64,000 nucleotides of DNA from positions 8,905,420-8,969,419 of the forward strand of contig NC_044571.1 of the NCBI RefSeq assembly GCF_901933205.1, read 5' to 3'. The DNA comes from Camarhynchus parvulus (taxonomy: Eukaryota > Chordata > Aves > Passeriformes > Thraupidae). The notes below the pieces were generated by a model that made no database searches, was not told the DNA's origin, and was given only the letters and a program-made list of their open reading frames with translations. Shown here in pieces: positions 24,501 to 36,500 of the stretch (position 1 is its first letter; each line of letters opens with the position of its first letter). The position numbers and the translations under genes were made by a program.

Positions 24501-27500
24501 CTCATACTGCTCAGCCACTGAGGGAACATGGCTTATGTGGGAAACATGGATCAACAAAGGAGATGACTGATACTTTCCTTGAAGCTGTACCAATGTTAAC
24601 TCCCAATTGTATCTTTATTGGCCCTTTGAGCTTCTTTTTTTCCCCCCACAGTAATCAACACTTTATTGCAATAAAGTAGAATTTAGAGGCTTTTCATCTA
24701 TGTATTTCATTGTTTTTTGGTCTACATTTTCCTTAATTTTCTGTTGAAAACCCAATATGTAGATGTATACACGTTTGATAACTTGAAATTAAATTAAGTT
24801 GTCGCTTTTCATTGAATCACCCAAATTGTCACATCACAAGAGCAATTCAGGGCAAACCAGAATTTCCAGAATTAGAATTCTGGCATTTTCTTTAGAATTT
24901 CCAGAACTGGTATTCTGGAAATACCTCGTTTGTTTTCATTGAATATAAGGACACCATTTTAATGAAGAATATTTTTTTTAACAGCTTCAAATGAATAGTA
25001 TTTAAAAAACAACCTTTGGCCATTTAATGGTGTAAACTGCAAGCAGCATTTGGACATACTGCTCATTCTAACACTAAACACCTGATTACAGTGAAAGCAA
25101 ATTCATTTGCCATGGAGCAAGGTATCCAGGAGCAGACTGGGACTGCACTAATGTTCCTGGATCTTACGGAGGTGTTGGCAAAGGGGTTTGTAGCTTCTTG
25201 TTATGTCTGCCAGCTTTCCCTTGACTGCAGCTGTGTTACAGCACTTCTGCCTGCATTGAGTCAGAGCCATTTGAGCCACTTCCACTTTTTATTGCCAGTC
25301 TGGAGTGGGAAAAATAAACCAAAATCAGTGGTGGAAAGTGTTTTGCTTTGGTTTTGCTGTATCTAAGATATCTACATGTCTCCATAAAAGGAAGCAGATT
25401 TCAGTTTTATTTTACAGAGCTTTTCTGGACTAGCACTAACTTCTGTATCTATCTAGTTTCAATCCCACCACTGATTTTTCTGAGAGTAAACTGCATGGGC
25501 ATGGCTACCTGCTTCTGGAGATGGGATTTCATTGAGGTGAAGGAAACTCCTTGATCTGGAGTAGTGCTTTTTTTGCTGCACAATATTTGCCAACACATGA
25601 AACAAGTTTTATTTTGTTATCTGCCTTCTATGCAGAGCAATAGCTCTCTCAACATGTAATTAATCTACTTGGAAGCACCTTCAGGGCTTGGTGTCAGCTA
25701 TAGTGTTTCTTCATAGTCACATTGGGTCACAGGTGGCAAGGGAGGAGGAAAGAGATAATCTTTTGAGAGAAGAACCCATGCCTGCATTTTCTAATCCAGT
25801 TAATGATTTCTGTGTAATTGGGTGATTTTACTTCACAAAGCATAAACTACTGCTGGCATGCGAACTTCAGGCATCTCTGACCTTTTTTGAGCTTGATAAT
25901 TCTGAAGTTTTCCGTTCTGCATTTCAGTTGTGCTTTGATTGTGACTTTGAAAGAGCTCTTCTTTGATGGGATCTTCTATGAGGCATCTCTCTTGAAGCAA
26001 GTTAAAACCTGTGCACTAAAACATGGTGTTTGCATCTTAATCAATACTGAGACACAGTGAATTAATCTGTGTACAGCCCTGAGAGGATCCTATTGGTGTA
26101 GGATTGCTTTCTGTGCCTAAAAGACTGTACACCTGCCAGGAATAGAAGCACAACAGTAGACTGGAGCTTGTGGTTGTGCATGGAAACTCAAATCTGTGCT
26201 ATACACCTGTGTATTTCCATATATATGAGCAGAGAAATGCTTAAACAACTCTGGAAGTTATTCATTTAGGGTAATAAACTGCACCTAAGATTATTAACTT
26301 GGCTGGCATTCAGGAACATGCCATGATTTTCTTGATATCCTCTGCTTCTCAGTTAAGCGCAATTGTTGCTGAATACAAAATTGTTGTGTTTCAATGCTTT
26401 AAGGTCCATTCCAACCCAAACCCTTCTATGATGGTAGGATTTCTATAATAAAACAACAACAAAATACGTATGTGAGGCTTCATAGACCAGATGCAACAAA
26501 ACACCTAACTGTGCAGGCAGTTTTTAAACAAATACTGAGGTCCCACCAAAGCAAATAGTTTTTAAACATGAACTTTGCAGACCTCTGGGGTGTAATGTTC
26601 AGCCAGTAAAGAATGAGATGAAAAACCCAGCTTTCCATTTTTAGTACCATCATAAAGATGAATGGAAGTATTTTTACACACAAAATGTGAACATCATGAC
26701 CATTTTGTGCCTTTTCTGCCCCGTCATGTGCTTCTTCCAGACTTCTGAGGTCTGAGTGACCTTAGCCCTGCCATTCTCCAAGAAGCTCTTCGGTTTGCTG
26801 CAGTGGAGCTAAGGTTTTAAATTCACATATTTGATATGGCACATATTTGATATGCCTTCAGGTACTGTGGAATGTAAAACTCTGAGGCAAAACATTGGAG
26901 GAACTAAATCCAGATGTTACAGACTTACTGGTGAAAACTGGTCATTCTCTTCTTACACATGGTTAAACTGATGACCTTGTGAAAATGGGAGGAATTCCCA
27001 AGCACTTTTTCTTTGATTTGAAGGATAGGTTCAATGTGAAAGGAGCTTTCTCTTTCTGCCCTGTATCAAGAGTAGACAGTGCCTGCACACTACAGAAAAT
27101 GCTGCCTAGATTCATTTAATTAATGTTGTTTTGTGTTCTCAAGACTATCATAGTTTTGAGGTGGCTTTTGGTTTTTCTGTAGTCTGCAGACTACAGAAGA
27201 TGCCACCTAGGTTCATTTAATTCATGTTGTTTCTGTGTGCTCAAGACAGTGTCATTATAGTTTTGAGGTGGCTTTTGGTTTTTTTGTTGTTTTTCATTTT
27301 GCTCTCTTCTTTTTGTTATTCTGTGAAATCTACCATGCAATAATTGGCTATTATTGCTGCATTTTTAGTTGGTTTTTTTTTTTTGGCTGTTCTCTGTTTC
27401 CCAGCAGCATTAAAAAAGTTGGAAATGTGGTGATCTTTCCACTATAGGCTAGGGTGGAGTGGCTGGAAAGGTTCCTGGAGGAAAAGGACCTGGAGGTGCT

Positions 27501-30500
27501 GGGCAGCAGTGGCTGAACATGAGCCACATGTGCCCAGGGGAGGCCAGTGTCACCTGGCCTGTGTCACCAATAGTGTGGCCAGCAGGACCAGGGCAGGGAT
27601 TGTCCCCCTGTACTGGTGCGGCACACCACGAGTGCTGTGTCCAGTTCTGGACCCTTTAATTCAGCAAGGACTTTGAGGGGCTGGAGCATGTCCAGAGAAG
27701 GGGAACTGAGCTGGGAAGGCTCTGGAGCACAAGTGCTGTGAGGAGGGGCTGAGGGAGCTGGGCTTAGCCTGGAATGAAGGAGCTCAGTGGGCACCGTGTT
27801 GCTCTCTAGGACTCCCTGAAAGGAGGGTGAAGCAAAACGAGATCTCTTCCACCAGGCAGCAAGAGATGGGATGAGAGCACGTGGTGTTAAGCTGCACCAG
27901 GGCAGGGCATTAGAAGAATATTTTTTTTCACGGAAAAGGTGGTGACACATCGGAACGGGCAGTCCAGGGAGGTGGGGGAGTCATACTCCCTGAGGTGTTT
28001 AAGGAACGACTGGACATGACACTCGGTGCCGTGTTATAGTTGACATGGTGGTCACAGGTTACACTCGATGATCTCAGGTGTCTTTTCCAACCCTGTGGGT
28101 TCTGTGATGCTATGGGAAGACATCTGGCCAGGCACGCAGTCCCGGCCCCTCGGTGCCCTGGCTGAGGCAGGGCCGGCGTAGCAGGGCCGGCTCACGGACC
28201 AGGCGGGGATCCCGCACATCTCTCCGGGCCAGGGCACCACAGGGAGAGTCCCGGGGGCCACCGGGCAGCAGGAGCCCCTCGGCGGGGGACAACACACAGC
28301 ACAGGGACCCCGGAGCCCCGGCGGGCCCAACCCTTCCCGGGAAGCGAGGCGGGGCAGCGGGAGGAGGAGACTCCGGCGGCGGCCGGGAGCCGCTTGGAGA
28401 ATGTCCCCGTCCCGCTCCTCTTCCTCCTGCTCCTCCTCCTCCTCCTCCTTCTCCTCCTCCTGCTGCAGCCCCGGCGCGGGCAGAGCCGCCGTGAGGAGCA
28501 TGGGGAGCTGCTGGCTGCGCCTCGCCGCGCTGCTTGCCCTGGGCGCCCGGGCCAGCCTGGAGTACGAGGGTGAGGAAGGGGCGGCGGGGCCGGGAGCGGG
28601 GCCGGGGCCGCTGCACTGGATTCTGATATAGAAATGACAGCACCGAGCTCTCCTTTTCCGTCGCTTTCACCGCAGTTTTCCGTGCCAGAACTTCGCAGTG
28701 GCATAAAGCCATAAAGCCGTGCTTTCTCAGAATCTCCCTTCAAGGCTCTTACCAGGAATATTAGAAGCCAAATTATCCGTTCGTTTAGCAGCATAAAAAG
28801 TACACTAAGGTAGGCAAAGTGATGAGTTACTGGCGCTGTTTCCTGACACACTTTCTTCAAGTGCTCTCTGGGGTAAGGTCGGTTTACACAAGCTGAAGGT
28901 ATGGGCTTGTACCCCAAAAAATTATTGTTGTAAAATGATTTTCCAAAATGTCTCTTTTTAATACTCCACTAAACCATGTCTCTAAGTGCCACATCTTTGT
29001 ATCTTCTAGATACCTGCAGGGATACTCAGTCAATCATTTCCCTGGGCAGCCTGTTGCAATGCTTTTGACAACCCTTTCAGTGAAGACATGTTTCCTAATA
29101 GCTATTTTAAACTTCCCTGGCCCAGCCTGAGGCTATTTCCTCTCTCTCATCCTGTTGGTTGTTACCTGGGAGAAGAGACACACCCCACATGGCTACAGCA
29201 TCTTTTCAAGCAGTTAGAGAGAGTGATGAGCCTCCTTTTCTCCAGGTTTATCAACCTTAGCTCCCTCAGCAATTCCTTATAGGACTTGTGTTCCAGAACC
29301 TGTGCTGTTTCAGGGCAGTAAACTGAAAAGTTTCAGGTTGGTTTAATGTGCTACACTGTAGTTGTCTATGGCTTACTTTAAACTCAAAGGGGTAAATAAT
29401 TCTTAGGTCAGTCCTGGGAAAGCAAGTGTGCATAGCTCTTCTGCCTCTTCTGTCACATTCCTTCTTTTTCTCTGTTACAAAGGAATTATAGCATGTGAAG
29501 TGTTGTTCATGTGTATGCAGTGCCTGGCTTGGCACTGTGTTCTTATGCCCTGATCTTGCCATCAGACCTGTTCAAGTGAACCTCTGCAATAGGGACAGAA
29601 TTTTATTTTGTGAATGAAGAAATCTTGTTTTTTCCTGACATAAACAGAATTGTGTAAATCCATAGATTAATCTTTAAATAAAGTGTTATTGCATGTGTTT
29701 TGCTTGACATCTACCAGAACAAAGTCCACATCTGTTTTTCGCAGGAACCAGCTGTACCCTGAACTGTGATAATTTTACCATGCCCAACACAGAACAATGT
29801 CCTTATATGGACTGGCTTGGTAGCCAGTTTTGAATAAATGTGAGGCAGAAATGCTTTAATTGCTGAGGAAATGGAGATGATCTGGCAGCACCTTTTCCAG
29901 GGCTCGCCAAGCCTGTTGGGGTTATTAAGAAAACATTGATTGTTAGGAAACAGATATGACTCTATTCTCATTTTGAGACAGAAAATGAGCTGGAAATGGG
30001 AGATGTTGAGCTCCATCAGGAGAGCCTGATGGAGCAAAAGCAGTGAGTTTTTCTTAGAAAACTGTCAGAAGCACTTAATTGTTTCTTGTCTAAGGAAAGG
30101 CAAATGCATAAGAGCTCACATAATTCTGAGATTTACTAATTTTAAATGCTAAAGTCACTGCACACTAAAATTTGGACAGTTATTGGTGATAACACTGAGG
30201 TAGCAGTTTTGTAGCCCTCAAAGTGAGTAATTAGCTAAGAGTGTTCCAATCTCTGGCAGAAAAATTGATGCTTAGAAAAGTATTCATTTACATATCAAGT
30301 TCTTCGTGAAGCCCTCAGGGATCACAGCTTGCTCTTTTTGCTATGCAGTCAGATTTCAAGTGCAAAAAAAGTTTGGTTTTATGTTCAGAAGTCTCTCAGA
30401 TGTCAGTGTTTAGGTATCAAAATTGAACCTCAACAATAAATACTAAAAATCCAGAGAAATTATAGTGATAGAAAGACTTCATTGTGTACAAGTCCCTCAA

Positions 30501-33500
30501 TTTCAGAGGAAATTCATTTCTTCAGGTGCCAGCTCAAACTGGTGGAGGGATTCCCAGCAATCCAGTGCTGGGGAAGTGCTCCCATGGACCATCTGCAGAT
30601 ACGTGGGCTGGGTTTTCTTGAGTCTGGTAGAATAAGAAACCAAGTTTCACCATTTTCTGGGCAGATATTTTGGGGTTTTTTTAATAAGAAATGGAATCTG
30701 TTGACAGATGTTGACAGAAATCAAGCTCTTGGGTTTGATTTCTGCTGAACAGTTGCATGCTTTGCACATGGAATCAGTAGCTTATTGAGGTACCTGAATT
30801 AAATAATTTTGTCTAATTTTAAGCAGCAGCTTGTACAGACCATAGTTGCAGACAGCAGCAAATGGTGATGAAATAATCCCAAATGCTGTAACTTGAGATT
30901 CCGTGTGAGAAGCTCCTGTGGCCCCTGAGTACCTGCCCATTGCATACAAGGTTTTTAAGAGGATATCTCAAAGGGGGAATTTTTATGAGCTCTTCTTTGT
31001 AGAAGAGATTTATCTAGAATTTAGACTAGCGTCATGCTCTGAATTTGCTGATTTTAAATGTGTTGTTTAGGAATTTTGAAAGCTTTCTTGCCGACTGCTT
31101 TGTTTCATTGATGGTTTATTTGAGTAGTAGTGCTCCAGCTGGTTTCTGGTTTTTAGAAAGCAGCTTCTACCTTTATTTTTCCAGCCATTGCACAGGGTTT
31201 TAAAAGTATGGAGCTTTGTTGTCTCTTTATTTGAACAATGCCAGAAGAATGCTTGAAACCAAACTGTGTTTTTGATTTGAGTGTAACTTGTGTTTGCAGG
31301 TCATGTACCTCAGTGTCTTGTTCTTGGTGTCAGGATCTTACAGGTCATTAAGGATGGTTGGACTTGAGTTATTTACATTTTACTTTTGCTGTTTGGCCTG
31401 ATGGCTGTTAACTGCCATTGACACTATGGGACCACTTTATAGTGAAACCTCAGATGAGCCCCTTCACCTGTACCTGCTCTGCTCGCTCTGCTCAGCAGAT
31501 CACCTGCATGGTTGCTGTAACAGAGCAGCTGTGACTTGGCACGTGCCATTTAACATTGCACTAGGAGCACCAAGAGAAATTTATTGTTTCACTTCATTAT
31601 CAAATCCATTTGCCCCTTCCAAATTCACTATAAAGTGGGTCTGCTATGACTCTGAGCTTCAGAGAAGCCCATGCTGATGACATTGCATAGATTATTGCAT
31701 CCTAATCTTGCATGTCTTTTCTCAAAGCTTTCTTTTATTTTTAATTTATATTTCCTTTCTTGCTGCAGTTTTTTTTTCTCTTCTTTTTTATTGTAGGATC
31801 AGGATATGCACCCCTTGAAGATGATGAGGATGTTTATGCACGCAGTAGATACAAAGGTGAATGCTTTGCTTATGTGCTAAAGAGGATCAACTGCTTGCTG
31901 ACAGAAAGCTTCATTCTTTTTTCTTTCCATGGATTATACAATCTTGGTGATCCGGCTCCATGTTTTTTCTCATGGATATTTAGACCAAGATTTAATTTCT
32001 GCTGTTTTTAACAATGGAAATTAGACCAAATATTGATCACAACTCTTTCATGCACCTGAGTAAGTAACTTTTACATTGCCTATGCTCCTGGGAGATCAGG
32101 TTGTTGAATGATGAAAATCCGGAAGAGCTTCTCTTTATTATCCATACATGCTAACAAAACCATCAATGCTAAGCTGACTCCAAACCTGGGCTTACTGATG
32201 GTAATGTATAGAAATACATGCAAGAGAACTTGATTTTCATGACTTTTTTCTTTCCATAGAATTGCTTGTATTTCAGGTTAACCTGCTACCTGAAGTGCCA
32301 AGTGAAATGTGTTTTACAAATGCATGTGTGCATTCCAAAACCAAATTATGTAGCTGGATGAGTGAAGGGATGGGCATATTTATAAAGCAAATTCAGGTTT
32401 TCTTCCCTATTCTGGAAGACTTTGCCATTCAGCAAGAGTGAGAAGTTTTTTGCCACTACCAGTAAATCTTCCATTTGCTGTGGCAATTTTCTAAAAAGTC
32501 TGCTTTTGTCTTAATATCACTCTCCTCTGCCAAAATTTCTCAGAAGCCTAGACACTAAAGAAATGTAGCATTTCATTTGTCACTTAAATGATAACTGTTT
32601 CTTTTTAGTAAATTAATCTGTGGATGTACTAGAGTTGTCATCATTTTGATTACTTAAAAATATTGGTCATTGGTGTCTTGTTGTACATTATTGATTCTCT
32701 GCAAAGAATCAATGGGCTGTATAAGAGGTAAGTCATAAAATAATTCAGACCTTTATGAACAGCCAACGGAAGACACAGTTTTTATGGCTATGTTGCTGTT
32801 TTCATAAATGTCTCATCTTCCTCCCAGTAAAATACTCAAGTATAAAATTTTGCTTTCAAACATGTGCACAAATAATTCTCTAAAGCTTTATTTAGGTTAA
32901 GTAATTTTTCTTTGCTTTCTAACATGTGATCCCTATGCAGACACATAAAAAAGAACTCAGAGATCATGAAGATAAATCAATGCCAATTCATGCCAGGGCA
33001 GGCAAGTAGTTAAAATGTGGATTCTGTGTAAATTCTTTTTGTATGGTGATCCAAAGTGGATTATACTTGTGTCAGCCAAAATGTCACCAGGGTAAGTGAA
33101 ACATAATGACTTGTTCACACAGATATTAAAAACTGCCCCAAATTGGGAAGCACTTCTGCCAAATGTTGAGGAACAGACAATGTGAATCTAAGAATATAAA
33201 GCATTGGCACAGAAAAGGCTGATTCTTCATTAGCATACTTCTTTATGTGGGTTTTTGGGGGGGAAGGGGATGGAGAAAGACAAAGCAAGATAAAACAGGC
33301 TGTGTAGCAATCTTCAGAGCTTCTCCTCGGATGTGCAGTCCACCATTTGGGTGTGGCCCATTTCTTAGCAAATAAAACTTAACAATAGCAGGAACTGGAT
33401 GGATTTTGTAATTGGTGTTCACATATGCAAGCAGCTTTGGATTTTTCTTTCTGCACATGTGCAAGCAAGCACACAGATACATCCTCTTTGACATCTGCAA

Positions 33501-36500
33501 ACAAAACATTGCAGTTTACTAGGAGGGGTGAAAATCGACCTCCTACTAAACCCTTTTGTCTTCATCTGGATGTTTTCCCACTTACTCAGCTTTCCAGAGA
33601 AACATGGCCAAGATTTTCTGTGCCTACAGCATTTTTAAGGAGTTTTTCCCTTCCTCCCTGGTGAACCATCAGTTCTGTTGGCTGGTGTAGCAGCAAGCAG
33701 CAGTACAGCTGATCACTTTGTGTGCTGTTTGTGAAGGAAGGGCTCAAGGTGTTCAAACAGGACTGAGGGGCTCTAGAAAGTGCTTTCCTTCCTGCCCCTT
33801 GGCATCTCTGATCACATTTCATGAGGAAAGGTTTCCTGAGTACAGCAGTTCCTGGGTCCATCACAGCTCCAGTGCCACTGCTCTGGTGATCCTCATTCCT
33901 AATATGTTTTCTCAGATACTGTAATGATCAGGCAGTATCCATAGCTCTAAAGGCAACATTGGGCTTCAAACATTTCTGTTTGCTGCTTGTTTTCCAGTGG
34001 TTTCAAACACAGGATACACTACTAAGTGAAAATTCAGGATATTGTATTGCTGAGGGACTTTTTAGTTCTTTTTTATGCTGAGGTGCAAACTTTCTATTAA
34101 ACAAGAAACCAGTATATAGGTCCTGATACCTAAAAACTCAAATTTTAGTTGGATGAACAGAGCCTGGTATTGATGGTGAAGTTCCAGAAAAGGTATCTGG
34201 AAAATCTCTAGCTTTTATAATCCCCAAAGCCTTCAGGAACACAGCTGATCTTGCCTTGAGGCAGGGAACAGCTTATGTAACCCCTTGGGGCCTCACACAA
34301 ACCTAATATTCTACAAGTGCTCTATGTAGCTGCTTAGCCTTTGAAAACCAATATGTGCCTTCACTTAAAAATAAACAAACTTTGATCTAAAACTTTGTTG
34401 TATTGTTTGATGTGCTTTTCAAGTTAGCTGGGTTTTTTCCAGCAGTATTGCTTGGTCTAACCCCCAATATTTGTAAGTGGCTTGTAAACCCTGCCTCATT
34501 CACTTTCTTCTAATCACAATCAGTATTAGAGTAAGCACTGTAATGTTTTAAATCAAACAGATGTTCCTCCTAAGCTCTTCAAGTTATCTGCATCCAAAAA
34601 GCATGCTTGCTTTTGTTTTTCTTTCTGGCAGAATCATTTGGTCCAATGTAAGATGCATTGTGCCTCTGTGTAGGAGCTGGTTTTGTTTCTGGAAACCACT
34701 GTAGCTGCAGTGATACTACAGGAAAGGCTTTTACCTTTTCAATGTTGTGTTTATGCATTAAATGGCATCTTTTACCTGCTAGTTATCTTTTTAAAGTATG
34801 TATATTTGGGTAGCTGTTTACTCAAGTCAAGTGTGTTTATAAAACCACAAAAATTTACAGAAAAACTCAGGCAATTTGCAATACCTGAAACAGATTCTTT
34901 GCCCTCTTTATTTTTTATTAGCCTCCTATATGCAAAGCATATTTGTCTTAACACCCTTTACAAAGGAAGTCAGCAATGTGCATTTGGAGTTTATACATGT
35001 GGAAAACCCAAGGCATAAATGTCTTGAACTGATTTGCTGAAGGATTGCGTAACTGGCTGGGGTGAAAGCTCAGCCCAAATGAGCTTTCATCCCCCCAGTC
35101 CTGCCCTTGCAGACAGTGTTGTCTTAGTAACTTCAGGTTTAAGCCCTTCTGCAGAAAAACTGAGGCCTAGTTCTTATTTAATGGGGTCTTCCAAGCTTGG
35201 ATATGTAAATAAATGGCAGTTTAAGGTCTCAGGGAAGAACAAGTTGGGACAGAAAAGCTGGAGAGTTTGGGCATGAAACCACTGAAGCAGAGATTGTGGA
35301 AAAGCTCAGGAGCAGGAGGATTTCTCCAGGAGGCAAATGAGACAGAGGGTGTGAATCCAAGATTTGTGGCTTCCCCTAGAGAGTGGTCAGAGGTGGTGCC
35401 TGAGACTGCCCCAGCAGCCCTGGGGTAGCAGTTAAGGAGGCAGAGCCGGGTGTTGGCATCACTCATTTTTTCAGCAGTTGACTTCTGTTCCCATTAGCTC
35501 ACACTCCTCATCTGTTGTCTCAGTTTTCATTTGGTGCACAAGAAGCATGAAAAATGGGAGCCACTGTGATACAGCCCCTCAACAAAATGGCCCAAGGCAG
35601 TGGATGAGGGGTTTTTTTAAATGTGTTGTGGGAGCTGTGGGATAGAGATGAGGGTGAAGGACAGGAAATAGTTCTAAAAAAAATCAAACCCCCAAAACCC
35701 ATTCTCCACCAAAGCACTTTGCATAATTGTAAGGTAAATAGCAGAGGATGTATTTGACATTCAGAAAACAGGCTTATAGGTAGGAAGAAACAGAGCTGGG
35801 ATGATTGTGTGGCTGAGCTAAAAAGCTGAACTGTACTTTACCCTTAACCTGAGGGGTGCTGTTAGACTGGCCTGCATGTGTCCTGTGCCTCAGTTACTGT
35901 GTATTTGGTGACACTGGGAATAATTTCAGTTACACATTTTTGTAAAGGATTTTTTACTTGAATTGCTGAAAGACAAAAATAAGCATAACACAGTACAACT
36001 GCTTCAGAAATGGATTAGTCTGAGGAAATGTGCCCTTAGTCTAGGCAAAAGATTGATAATTAGTCTCTGATGTTAGTCTGCAGATGCTATTTGTGTTTAT
36101 TCAGGACCAGCACTGAAAAACACAGATGTAAAGTGTAGTTTCTGTTGGGAAAGTGTAAATATGTCCTAGAGACACAGCACACTGAATATAAATATTCCAT
36201 GTATAAGAAATGCTGTATTGATTGTTGTTTGTTTATATATGGAGCTGATCCAACTAGTATAGGAAAATGCACTTAATAACTATGGGAATTGAGCTAAGAG
36301 TGAACATCTGCCAAACGTGATCTAGAATTTTTTTAATGTTGTTTGTGACTGTAAGTATGAAGGCTAAAAATCCTGTGGTTTGTTTGTTTAGGGTTTTTTT
36401 TTCATCTTCCTTGCAAAATTCCAATGTTTTTTCATGCCCCTCCCTCATGTCACACATTGTCACCGAGGATTTCAGGATTTGTCTTCTTTCCTTTTTGCTT

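Larger units (their letters stand above)
11099..28218 (+). other. SRPX intron 1, distal part (used only with promoter A)
   Basis: About 17 kb of DNA between the two copies of SRPX exon 1. It contains CR1 fragments, a TA/GT microsatellite, twin hairpins (14988-15058), a palindrome cluster (24857-24922) and a tandem duplication (27083-27284). I found no coding exon in it. Confidence 0.7.

Noticed and set aside
28110..28917. Open frames of 200 and 241 codons on the minus strand over SRPX promoter B
   Set aside because: Same reason as for copy A: Pro/Arg/Ala-rich translations of GC-rich DNA and a triplet tract, with no recognisable domain.
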